Shown here: positions 1-5,415 of the stretch, in pieces
Layout: each line of letters begins with the position of its first letter
How positions within the stretch are numbered: the first letter of the stretch is position 1
Assembly (NCBI GenBank): GCA_943325255.2
Contig: CALPOS020000077.1
Coordinates: 1 to 8,844, forward strand
DNA length: 8,844 nucleotides
Direction: 5' to 3'
DNA from: Sphingobacterium thalpophilum
Lineage (GTDB): Bacteria; Bacteroidota; Bacteroidia; Flavobacteriales; Flavobacteriaceae
Notes under the pieces: model-generated
Databases searched by the model: none
The model's input: only the letters and a program-made list of their open reading frames with translations
Told to the model about the DNA's origin: nothing
Position numbers and translations under genes: made by a program

Positions 1-2
1 CT

Positions 3-1790
3 TCGTCAAAATATGATGCAGCAGGAAATGCGGGTATTTTAAACATCAAACTCAAGAAGAATAAAAAATTCGGTACCAATGGAAGCGCTTCGTCGGGCGT
101 TAATATTGGTAAATATGAAACCGCTATCAATTCCTTGTCCTTGAATTCACGAGACAAAAAGTCGAACATTTACGGTAATTACAGCAATCGTTTCGGAAGC
201 AACTACGACTTTATCAATATTTATCGAGAGCAAAGCAATACGATATTCGACTCAAAGTCAGAAACCAAAAACGACACCAATGCGAACAATATAAAACTCG
301 GTTATGATTATTATGCCAACAGTAAAAACACTTTTGGAATCATTGTTAGTGGCAATTTTAATAACAATTTTAGTCATACCGATACGCGAACCCCGATTCG
401 CCCGAGCAATAGTAAAATCATTGACAGTATCTTGGTAGCCAAAAATATTGGAAAAGATAAGTCATACAATTTGTATTCAAATCTCAATTACAAATATGAA
501 GACACCACTGGAGTGAGTTTGAATATGGATATCGACTACGGAAAGTACCGCAATGACAAAGAGAATTATCAGCCCAACACCTACCTTTCCAATAGTGAAA
601 CCACAATCTTGAATGAGAATAATAGTTTTCAAAATACTCCGATAACTATTGATATCGCAACTTTTAAAGCGGATTATGAACGAAATTTTTGGAAAGGAAA
701 ACTCGGAATCGGAGGAAAAACTTCCTTGGTAGAAACAGACAATACGCTAGATTTTTACAATGTGGTCGGAAATAATCAGACCTTAAACCCCAATAGAAGT
801 AATACCTTTATTTATAAAGAAAATGTAAATGCGGCCTATTTAAATTACAACAGAACCTATAAAAAATTCAATTTTCAATTGGGATTAAGAGTAGAAAATA
901 CGGTTTCTGATGGAGAATTAATTGCCCTAATTCCGACCAATAACGAGCAAGTCAAGCGAAATTATACCGACTGGTTTCCAAGTGGTGGCATCACATACAA
1001 TAGAAATGATAAAAACACTTTTGCTTTGATCTATAGTAGACGTATCGAGCGACCTAATTACCAATCACTAAATCCGTTTGAGTACCAACTCGATGAGCTG
1101 TCTTTTGTTCGTGGAAATCCATTCTTAAAGCCTCAATATGCGGATAATTTCAAAATAACCCATACTTACAATTATACTTTAAACACAAGTTTGAGCTTTA
1201 CCAGAGTAACCGACTATTTTGCGCAAGTAATCGAAGCAGCTGGATCAAGTAGAAGTTTTCTTACCTCAAGAAACGTGGCCAATGAAGAAGTAATCAATGT
1301 AGGCGTTTCGTATCCTTTCGAGGTAAAGAAATGGTGGAATGTATTTGTAAGCGTCAATGCCTTTCAAAGTAAATATATTGCCACAAATGATGCTTTCTTA
1401 TCAATAAAGCAACAAACATTGAGCTTATACGGACAGAATAATTTTAATTTACCTAAAGGCATCATGATGGAAGTGTCAGGATGGTATAGTTCGCCATCTA
1501 TTTGGGGCGGAACTTTTAGAACCAAAAGTATCGGTTCGTTAGATCTAGCTTTTCAAAAACAATTCTTAGACAAGAAACTTACCGCTCGATTAGCCTTTTC
1601 AGACATCCTCTACACCTCACCATGGAATGGAGAAACGCAATATGACTTTGTGAAAATTACGGGAGATGGAGGAAACGACAGCCGTCAAGTTCGCTTTAAC
1701 CTAAGCTACAATTTCGGAAGCGATGCTGTAAAGAAATCGCGTGAAAGAGAAACCGGATTAGAAGCTGAAAAGAACCGAATTGGTAAATAA
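3..1790 (+). CDS. Outer-membrane beta-barrel protein, TonB-receptor-like (PF14905 type), 5'-truncated
   Basis: The reading frame is open from the left edge, so the true start lies outside the window; 595 residues are visible. The first residues (SSKYDAAGNAGILNIKLKK) match the end of a TonB plug-like domain as found in Bacteroidota proteins that have an N-terminal carboxypeptidase-regulatory-like domain, a plug and the OMP_b-brl_3 barrel. The remainder is rich in alternating aromatic/polar strands and Asn/Tyr/Ser loops typical of a barrel, including SRRIERPNYQSLNPFEYQ and FVRGNPFLKPQY, a hallmark of this family. The last strand (RQVRFNLSYNFGS) is followed by a short charged tail ending in ETGLEAEKNRIGK, also usual for the family. 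It is expected in the outer membrane; the transported substrate cannot be read from the sequence, and transport itself is inferred. An internal TTG near 135 is not a credible start because homologous sequence continues upstream. The gene converges on the rhodanese gene with only 8 bp between stops and no terminator that I can see. Confidence 0.9.
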   Translation, partial: SSKYDAAGNAGILNIKLKKNKKFGTNGSASSGVNIGKYETAINSLSLNSRDKKSNIYGNYSNRFGSNYDFINIYREQSNTIFDSKSETKNDTNANNIKLGYDYYANSKNTFGIIVSGNFNNNFSHTDTRTPIRPSNSKIIDSILVAKNIGKDKSYNLYSNLNYKYEDTTGVSLNMDIDYGKYRNDKENYQPNTYLSNSETTILNENNSFQNTPITIDIATFKADYERNFWKGKLGIGGKTSLVETDNTLDFYNVVGNNQTLNPNRSNTFIYKENVNAAYLNYNRTYKKFNFQLGLRVENTVSDGELIALIPTNNEQVKRNYTDWFPSGGITYNRNDKNTFALIYSRRIERPNYQSLNPFEYQLDELSFVRGNPFLKPQYADNFKITHTYNYTLNTSLSFTRVTDYFAQVIEAAGSSRSFLTSRNVANEEVINVGVSYPFEVKKWWNVFVSVNAFQSKYIATNDAFLSIKQQTLSLYGQNNFNLPKGIMMEVSGWYSSPSIWGGTFRTKSIGSLDLAFQKQFLDKKLTARLAFSDILYTSPWNGETQYDFVKITGDGGNDSRQVRFNLSYNFGSDAVKKSRERETGLEAEKNRIGK

Positions 1791-1798
1791 TTGAGATC

Positions 1799-2113
1799 CT
1801 AGTCGGGCATCACCACAGCTCCACTCCATTGCATAAAACCGCCAACTAAGTTATAAGTGTTTTCAAAACCCAGTTGATTCATAATGCTACAAGCTTGTGC
1901 GCTTCTTCCGCCCGCTTTGCAATACACGTAGTAATTCTTAGATTTATCCAATTCGTCTATTTTGTATATAAATCCTTGTCCCTGATAAATATCGATTTGT
2001 AAGGCATTCGGAATGATGCCTTCTGCCCATTCGTCTGGAGTTCGAACATCAATGATAACGGCATTGTCATCCTGCTCCAATTGATTCGCCCACTCTTGTT
2101 GTGATAAGTCCAT
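1799..2113 (-). CDS. Single-domain rhodanese-like protein
   Basis: This 104-residue protein is one complete rhodanese domain with no signal peptide, so it is probably cytoplasmic. Seen in sequence: the N-terminal IIDVRTPDEWAEGIIPNA segment (the CH2A-type motif DVR-x3-E-x4-H/I-I-P-A) and the active-site loop CKAGGRS with Cys65 as the persulfide-forming residue, then a C-terminal YNLVGGFMQW motif. The six-residue loop starting at the Cys is the size seen in sulfurtransferases (GlpE/PspE-like), whereas Cdc25/arsenate-type loops are longer. Family knowledge: such proteins move sulfane sulfur from thiosulfate or protein persulfides to acceptors such as cyanide or thiols; the physiological acceptor here is unknown. 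The start is the only ATG in a suitable place. It is transcribed divergently from the MarR gene, with 168 bp between ATGs, and is convergent with the barrel gene. Confidence 0.9.
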   Translation of the reverse strand: MDLSQQEWANQLEQDDNAVIIDVRTPDEWAEGIIPNALQIDIYQGQGFIYKIDELDKSKNYYVYCKAGGRSAQACSIMNQLGFENTYNLVGGFMQWSGAVVMPD

Positions 2114-2176
2114 GCTTTTTTTTGTAAAAATATTAAAAAAGAAGAATGAGCGAGGAATATTCTTTTACAAATTACT

Positions 2177-2206
2177 TAAAAATAAACACAAGAGTAAGTT
2201 AACAAA
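2177..2206 (-). promoter_or_regulatory. Candidate promoter for the rhodanese gene
   Basis: Read on the minus strand, TTTG (2203-2206) is followed after 18 nt by TATTTTTA (2177-2184). This fits the Bacteroidota pattern TTG-N17-23-TAnnTTTG except for the last base. It would give a leader of roughly 55-60 nt before the rhodanese ATG. The region is very AT-rich, so chance matches are likely. Confidence 0.33.
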
Positions 2207-2217
2207 AAAATAACACA

Positions 2218-2231
2218 TTTGTATATACAAA
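2218..2231. promoter_or_regulatory. MarR-type operator, distal copy (O1)
   Basis: TTTGTATATACAAA is a perfect palindrome; with flanking bases it extends to 16 bp (2217-2232). It shares both half-sites, TTTGTA and TACAAA, with a second copy 34 bp downstream, and the match continues 4 bp further (ATATT follows both TACAA half-sites). It lies about 37 bp upstream of the transcription start predicted from the TACTTTTG element, so a bound dimer would cover the -33 region. Size and symmetry are as known for MarR-family operators, and the adjacent gene encodes a MarR protein. Binding is inferred. Confidence 0.65.
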
Positions 2232-2247
2232 TATTAAAAAGACTGAA

Positions 2248-2255
2248 TACTTTTG
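2248..2255 (+). promoter_or_regulatory. Promoter -7 element of the marR cluster
   Basis: TACTTTTG exactly matches the Bacteroidota -7 consensus TAnnTTTG and sits 26 bp before the ATG at 2282, giving a leader of about 20 nt. No TTG occurs at the preferred 17-23 nt spacing upstream. The nearest TTTG (2218-2221, inside operator O1) is 26 nt away, so the -33 element is weak or absent. The TTTG end of the element is shared with the start of operator O2. Confidence 0.55.
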
Positions 2256-2265
2256 TACCTACAAA
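2252..2265. promoter_or_regulatory. MarR-type operator, proximal copy (O2)
   Basis: TTTGTACCTACAAA has perfect 6-bp inverted arms around a CC centre. It is the second copy of the TTTGTAnnTACAAA motif at 2218-2231. It overlaps the 3' end of the -7 element and the expected transcription start, so occupancy should block RNA polymerase. The arrangement suggests negative autoregulation of the downstream MarR gene and its cluster. An overlapping weaker symmetry, TACAA-ATA-TTGTA at 2260-2272, continues into the leader. Confidence 0.65.
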
Positions 2266-2281
2266 TATTGTAGTTGTAGAC

Positions 2282-2746
2282 ATGAAAATTGAAGAAGTGA
2301 TAAAATCAAATGTGGCTCTGGATGATGCAAAGAAAGTAATCCTCAATTTGATGTATGCTCAAAATGTAATTGGCGATAAATTTAATGAATTGCTAAAACC
2401 TTATGATGTATCAGCGGAGCAGTATAACGTGCTTCGTATCCTTCGAGGACAAAAAGGAGCAGCGGTCAACATGTGCGACATCCAAGAGCGAATGTTGGCA
2501 AAAAATAGCAACACCACAAGACTTATCGACAAACTCTTAATAAAGGACTATGTGACTCGTGAGATTTGTCCAGTAAATCGAAGAAAAATGGAAATACTAA
2601 TCACAGCAAAAGGGTTAGCACTCTTAGAAGAATTAGATGCTAAAGTAACATCTCATGAACAAACCTTTGCGTCAAATCTTACCTCAGACGAACTACAATA
2701 TTTAAATCAATTGTTAGAAAAATACAGAACCATTAAAAACGAGTAA
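2282..2746 (+). CDS. MarR-family transcriptional regulator
   Basis: The 154-residue product has the usual MarR layout: N-terminal dimerisation helices (about 1-40), a winged helix-turn-helix (about 45-110) and a C-terminal dimerisation helix. Seen in sequence: SAEQYNVLRILRG opening the DNA-binding domain, the recognition-helix region AKNSNTTRLIDKLLIKDYV (about 73-91), and a wing with R93, R100 and R101 followed by ILITAKGLALLEEL, a MarR signature. I chose ATG 2282 over an in-frame TTG at 2219: the TTG lies inside operator O1 and upstream of the -7 element, and family homology begins only after residue 22 of the longer version. Two cysteines (C65 in NMCDI and C96 in EICPV) leave open a redox or electrophile-sensing role, as known for some MarR proteins, but neither is at the N-terminal OhrR position. 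The stop is 5 bp before the nitroreductase ATG, so the two are co-transcribed. The effector is unknown. Confidence 0.9.
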   Translation: MKIEEVIKSNVALDDAKKVILNLMYAQNVIGDKFNELLKPYDVSAEQYNVLRILRGQKGAAVNMCDIQERMLAKNSNTTRLIDKLLIKDYVTREICPVNRRKMEILITAKGLALLEELDAKVTSHEQTFASNLTSDELQYLNQLLEKYRTIKNE

Positions 2747-2751
2747 TCATT

Positions 2752-3384
2752 ATGAGCACTTTCTTAGAAAACCAAAATTGGCGTTATGCCACTAAAAAAT
2801 TCGATGCCACAAAAAAAGTATCAACCGAAGACTTAAAATTTCTGAAAGAAGCAATTCGATTGGCAGCGTCATCTTACGGCTTGCAGCCTTACAAAGTTAT
2901 TTTTATAGAAACTGCCGATTTACGTGAAAAATTGAAGCCCGCCGCTTGGGGACAAAGTCAAATTGTAGATGCCTCACACCTCATCGTATTTGCTAACATG
3001 ACTAATTTTGGTGATACAGAAATTGATGATGTGATACAAAATCTAACAACAACGAGAGGCTTACCCGAAGACGCACTAAAAGGTTATGGCGATTTTATGA
3101 AATCGAAAATTTCTCCTTTACCTGTAGAAAAAAGAGATACTTGGACCGCCAAACAAACCTATTTAGCATTGGGGAATTTATTGAATGCTGCCGCTGAAAT
3201 AAAGATTGATGTCACCCCAATAGAAGGGTTTGAACCAGCACAATTCAATGAAATTCTTGGTTTAGAAGCAATGAATCTAAACGCCGTTCTTGTAGCGACC
3301 ATCGGTTATCGTCATGACGAAGATCAAACACAGCACTATGCCAAAGTGCGTAAATCAAACGAAGAACTATTTTTAACTTTATAA
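2752..3384 (+). CDS. Nitroreductase-family NAD(P)H-dependent FMN oxidoreductase
   Basis: At 210 residues this matches the NfsB/oxygen-insensitive nitroreductase family in length and layout. Visible motifs: WRYATKKFD (residues 10-18, whose Arg/Lys normally contact the FMN phosphate), the segment AASSYGLQPY (38-47; Ser and Gln/Pro near the flavin), QTYLALGNLLNAAAE (135-149, the helix over the flavin), TPIEGF (155-160), and a C-terminal GYRHDEDQ...KVRKSNEE tail with Lys198/Arg200 expected to bind FMN. No signal peptide is present, so it is cytoplasmic. Family enzymes reduce nitroaromatics, quinones or other electrophiles by two-electron transfer as homodimers; the natural substrate here is unknown. 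It starts 5 bp after the MarR gene and ends 28 bp before a YceI gene, so it is the middle gene of a MarR-controlled cluster. That context supports a detoxification or redox-stress role (inference). A weak TAACTTTA element at 3374-3381, over its 3' end, might add transcription to the next gene. Confidence 0.9.
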   Translation: MSTFLENQNWRYATKKFDATKKVSTEDLKFLKEAIRLAASSYGLQPYKVIFIETADLREKLKPAAWGQSQIVDASHLIVFANMTNFGDTEIDDVIQNLTTTRGLPEDALKGYGDFMKSKISPLPVEKRDTWTAKQTYLALGNLLNAAAEIKIDVTPIEGFEPAQFNEILGLEAMNLNAVLVATIGYRHDEDQTQHYAKVRKSNEELFLTL

Positions 3385-3412
3385 TCAATTTCTAATTTAA
3401 ACATTCAAAACA

Positions 3413-3982
3413 ATGAAAAACTTAAAAACACTAGCGCTAGTATTAGCTGTAACTGTATCAACCGTAACTGCTACAGCACAAACCAAACCTGTCAGTGCCG
3501 CAAAAAGCACCATCAACTGGGTTGGTAAAAAAGTAACTGGTCAACACGAAGGAACGATCAAACTGAAAGACGGCGCGTTCTTTATGAAAGACGGCAAAAT
3601 TGCTCGTGGAAAATTTACAGTAGATATGACTTCTATTGAAGTAACTGACTTGAAAGCTGGTGAAGGAAAAGAAAAACTAGAAGGACATTTAAAAGCGGAT
3701 GATTTCTTTGGAGTTGAAAAATTTGCTACTGCAAGTATTAACTTCACAACGGTTACTCCAAAAGCAAACGGTGTTTACAATGTGGTTGCCAATCTAACAA
3801 TCAAAGGAATTACGAAGCCTGTAACTTTTGATTTAATTGTAAAAGACAATAACGCAACTGCAAAAGTAGTTGTTGATAGAACGAAATATGACATCAAATA
3901 TGGTTCTGGAAGTTTCTTCGACAATCTTGGTGATAAAGTTATTTCAGATAATTTCGACTTAACTGTTTCGCTACAGTTCTAA
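3413..3982 (+). CDS. Periplasmic YceI-family protein (copy 1)
   Basis: The 189-residue protein begins with a Sec signal peptide: positive MKNLK, a hydrophobic stretch, and probable cleavage in TATA-QT near residue 22. The mature part is one YceI domain of normal length: KSTINWVGKK (31-40), FTVDMTSIEV (68-77), LEGHLKADDFFG (89-100), NLTIKGITKPVTFDL (127-141) and VDRTKYDIKYGSGSFF (154-169). YceI proteins form an elongated lipocalin-like beta-barrel; a Thermus homologue binds a polyisoprenoid chain, and bacterial members are often induced by acid, osmotic or membrane stress. A role in isoprenoid/quinone binding in the periplasm is inferred from the family. It lies 28 bp downstream of the nitroreductase and directly before a strong terminator, so it is probably the last gene of the MarR cluster. 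It has an A-rich, SD-less leader. It is roughly 50% identical by eye to the next gene. Confidence 0.93.
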   Translation: MKNLKTLALVLAVTVSTVTATAQTKPVSAAKSTINWVGKKVTGQHEGTIKLKDGAFFMKDGKIARGKFTVDMTSIEVTDLKAGEGKEKLEGHLKADDFFGVEKFATASINFTTVTPKANGVYNVVANLTIKGITKPVTFDLIVKDNNATAKVVVDRTKYDIKYGSGSFFDNLGDKVISDNFDLTVSLQF

Positions 3983-4009
3983 TTAAAAAAAGGGAAAAAT
4001 TGCTGTTAG

Positions 4010-4042
4010 AAAACCTTGACTCTTTTGTCAAGGTTTTTTTTT
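4010..4042 (+). terminator. Intrinsic terminator after the marR-nitroreductase-YceI cluster
   Basis: AAAACCTTGAC (4010-4020) pairs perfectly with GTCAAGGTTTT (4027-4037) around a TCTTTT loop, and the T run continues to 4042 (nine T). It lies 27 bp after the YceI copy 1 stop and separates it from the second YceI gene. Confidence 0.9.
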
Positions 4043-4090
4043 GACTCAATTTTTATTTAAAAATAAACATCGAGAACAAGGTATGTTTTG

Positions 4091-4098
4091 TAACTTTG
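4091..4098 (+). promoter_or_regulatory. Promoter -7 element of YceI copy 2
   Basis: TAACTTTG is an exact TAnnTTTG match, 44 bp before the ATG at 4143 and after the terminator. No TTG is present 17-23 nt upstream, so the -33 box is not recognisable. The preceding terminator makes an independent promoter here likely. No TTTGTAnnTACAAA operator is present; only a lone TTTGTA half-site (4087-4092) overlaps it. Confidence 0.5.
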
Positions 4099-4142
4099 GA
4101 ATAAACCATTGGTAGTCTTATTATTAATTTAACTATTCCATT

Positions 4143-4700
4143 ATGAAAAAAACAACTATTCTACTGCTATTTATTTGTTTTACGCTTTCCATATCGGCAC
4201 AGATTCGAAAAATAAATATCACAAAAAGTACTATTGTTTGGACGGGTAAAAAGATTACTGGAGAACATAGTGGAAGTTTGCAATTTAAAGAAGGTTCCCT
4301 TACCTACACCAAAAAGAAACTTTCAAAAGGAAGTTTTACAGTTGATATGACCACCTTAAACAACACCGACCAATCGGGTAAAGACAAAGCACAATTGGAA
4401 GGTCACTTAAAATCGAGTGATTTTTTTGGAACAGAGGAATTCAAAGAAGCTACATTGGTATTTAAAGCTATTAAACCCATTGCAAAAGGTACTTATTCAA
4501 TTGTGGGAGATCTTACCATTAAAGGTAAAACCAACCCCGTAATTTTCGATTTAAAAATAAAAGGAAACAAAGCGACCACTAGTCTAATAGTCGACCGAAC
4601 AAAATACGGCATTCAATATGGTTCCGGAAGTTTCTTTGCCGATCTTGGTGACCGAACGATTTACGACGAATTTGAATTGAAGATAGAACTCGTCTTCTAA
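4143..4700 (+). CDS. Periplasmic YceI-family protein (copy 2)
   Basis: The 185-residue protein has a signal peptide (MKKTTILLLFICFTLSISAQ, cleavage expected after Ala19) and one full YceI domain. Shared landmarks with copy 1 are KSTIVWTGKKITG (28-40), FTVDMTTL (65-72), LEGHLKSSDFFG (85-96), GDLTIKGKTNPVIFDL (122-137) and VDRTKYGIQYGSGSFF (150-165). Copy 2 lacks a few residues after TVDMT and has unrelated signal-peptide sequence, so the pair is an old duplication; it does not look like a recent copy. Lipid or isoprenoid binding in the periplasm is inferred from the family. It sits 160 bp after copy 1, with a terminator and a promoter candidate in between, which points to separate control. The 77-bp gap to the amidotransferase gene shows neither a terminator nor a convincing promoter, so read-through into that gene is possible. 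Confidence 0.92.
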   Translation: MKKTTILLLFICFTLSISAQIRKINITKSTIVWTGKKITGEHSGSLQFKEGSLTYTKKKLSKGSFTVDMTTLNNTDQSGKDKAQLEGHLKSSDFFGTEEFKEATLVFKAIKPIAKGTYSIVGDLTIKGKTNPVIFDLKIKGNKATTSLIVDRTKYGIQYGSGSFFADLGDRTIYDEFELKIELVF

Positions 4701-4777
4701 TTACTAAATCAAAAACCCAAGATGCAACCAAACAATACTTCTAATTGAGCGATATCATCCTACTGATTTTAAATTAA

Positions 4778-5347
4778 ATGAAAAAAATAGTAATCATAGA
4801 CAATTATGATAGTTTCACTTATAACTTAGTCCATTATCTAGAAGATTTAGACTGTGAAGTAACGGTGTTTCGGAATGATGAATTCGAATTGGATGAATTA
4901 ATACTATTTGATAAAATCGTACTCTCACCTGGACCAGGAATTCCTGACGACGCTGGTTTATTGAAAGCTGTTATAGCACACTATGCCAGTACAAAAAGCA
5001 TTTTAGGAGTATGTTTAGGGCAGCAAGCTATTGGTGAAGTTTTCGGCGGAAGCATTGTCAATTTAGATCAAGTATTCCACGGCATAGCAACTAAAATTTC
5101 AGTGATTGTAGACGATGAAAATCTTTTTGAAGGTTTAGGAAATGTACTTGAAGTGGGGCGTTATCATTCTTGGGTGACAAATACTTCTGATTTTCCGGAG
5201 GTTTTAGAAATTACTTCTCAAGATGAAAATGGTCAAATTATGTCACTACGTCACAAGAAATTCGATGTTAAAGGAGTTCAGTTCCATCCTGAAAGTGTAT
5301 TGACACCAAATGGAAAAAGAATGTTAGAAAACTGGGTGAATTCTTAA
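4778..5347 (+). CDS. Anthranilate / aminodeoxychorismate synthase component II (glutamine amidotransferase)
   Basis: This is a complete class-I (triad) glutamine amidotransferase of normal length, 189 residues, with no signal peptide. Seen in sequence: the N-terminal IIDNYDSFTYNLVHYL motif, the oxyanion segment LSPGPGIPDDAG (49-60), the nucleophile elbow GVCLGQQA with Cys79, and GVQFHPESVLTP supplying His170 and Glu172. It hydrolyses glutamine and passes ammonia to a chorismate-using component I: TrpE for anthranilate (tryptophan) or PabB for 4-amino-4-deoxychorismate (folate). Motifs do not separate TrpG from PabA, and no component I, trpDCFBA or folate gene is in the window, so I leave the symbol empty. 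Context argues mildly for PabA or a shared subunit, since a dedicated TrpG is normally inside a trp operon. It starts 77 bp after YceI copy 2 and ends in a terminator shared with the convergent peptidase gene. Confidence 0.92.
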   Translation: MKKIVIIDNYDSFTYNLVHYLEDLDCEVTVFRNDEFELDELILFDKIVLSPGPGIPDDAGLLKAVIAHYASTKSILGVCLGQQAIGEVFGGSIVNLDQVFHGIATKISVIVDDENLFEGLGNVLEVGRYHSWVTNTSDFPEVLEITSQDENGQIMSLRHKKFDVKGVQFHPESVLTPNGKRMLENWVNS

Positions 5348-5381
5348 TTGAAGATTTTTAAGTTTATCGCTTTATATAATC

Positions 5382-5415
5382 AAAAAAAATCCTGTCAATT
5401 GACAGGATTTTTTTT
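5382..5415. terminator. Perfect-palindrome bidirectional terminator
   Basis: The 34 bp form one uninterrupted palindrome: eight A, TCCTGTC, central AATT, GACAGGA, eight T. In either direction it makes a GC-containing stem followed by eight U, so it should end transcription of both the amidotransferase (+) and the peptidase (-). Its right edge overlaps the first two bases of the peptidase stop codon (5414-5416 on the plus strand). Confidence 0.92.

Noticed and set aside
2118..2176. Extra TTTGTA/TACAAA half-sites in the rhodanese leader (about 2120 and 2165) as further operators
   Set aside because: Each is a lone half-site without its inverted partner in AT-rich DNA, where such hexamers are expected by chance.
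3374..3381. TAACTTTA at the end of the nitroreductase gene as a separate promoter for YceI copy 1
   Set aside because: The last base departs from the consensus, no -33 TTG is present, and the short gene spacing already explains expression; kept only as a remark.
3541..3747. A 68-codon minus-strand open frame inside YceI copy 1
   Set aside because: It lies entirely within a well-supported gene on the other strand and has no domain, promoter or leader; it is a shadow of the YceI coding sequence.
4701..4777. Gap between YceI copy 2 and the amidotransferase gene checked for a promoter, terminator or leader peptide (trp attenuator)
   Set aside because: There is no TAnnTTTG element, no stable hairpin with a T run, and no short frame rich in Trp codons.
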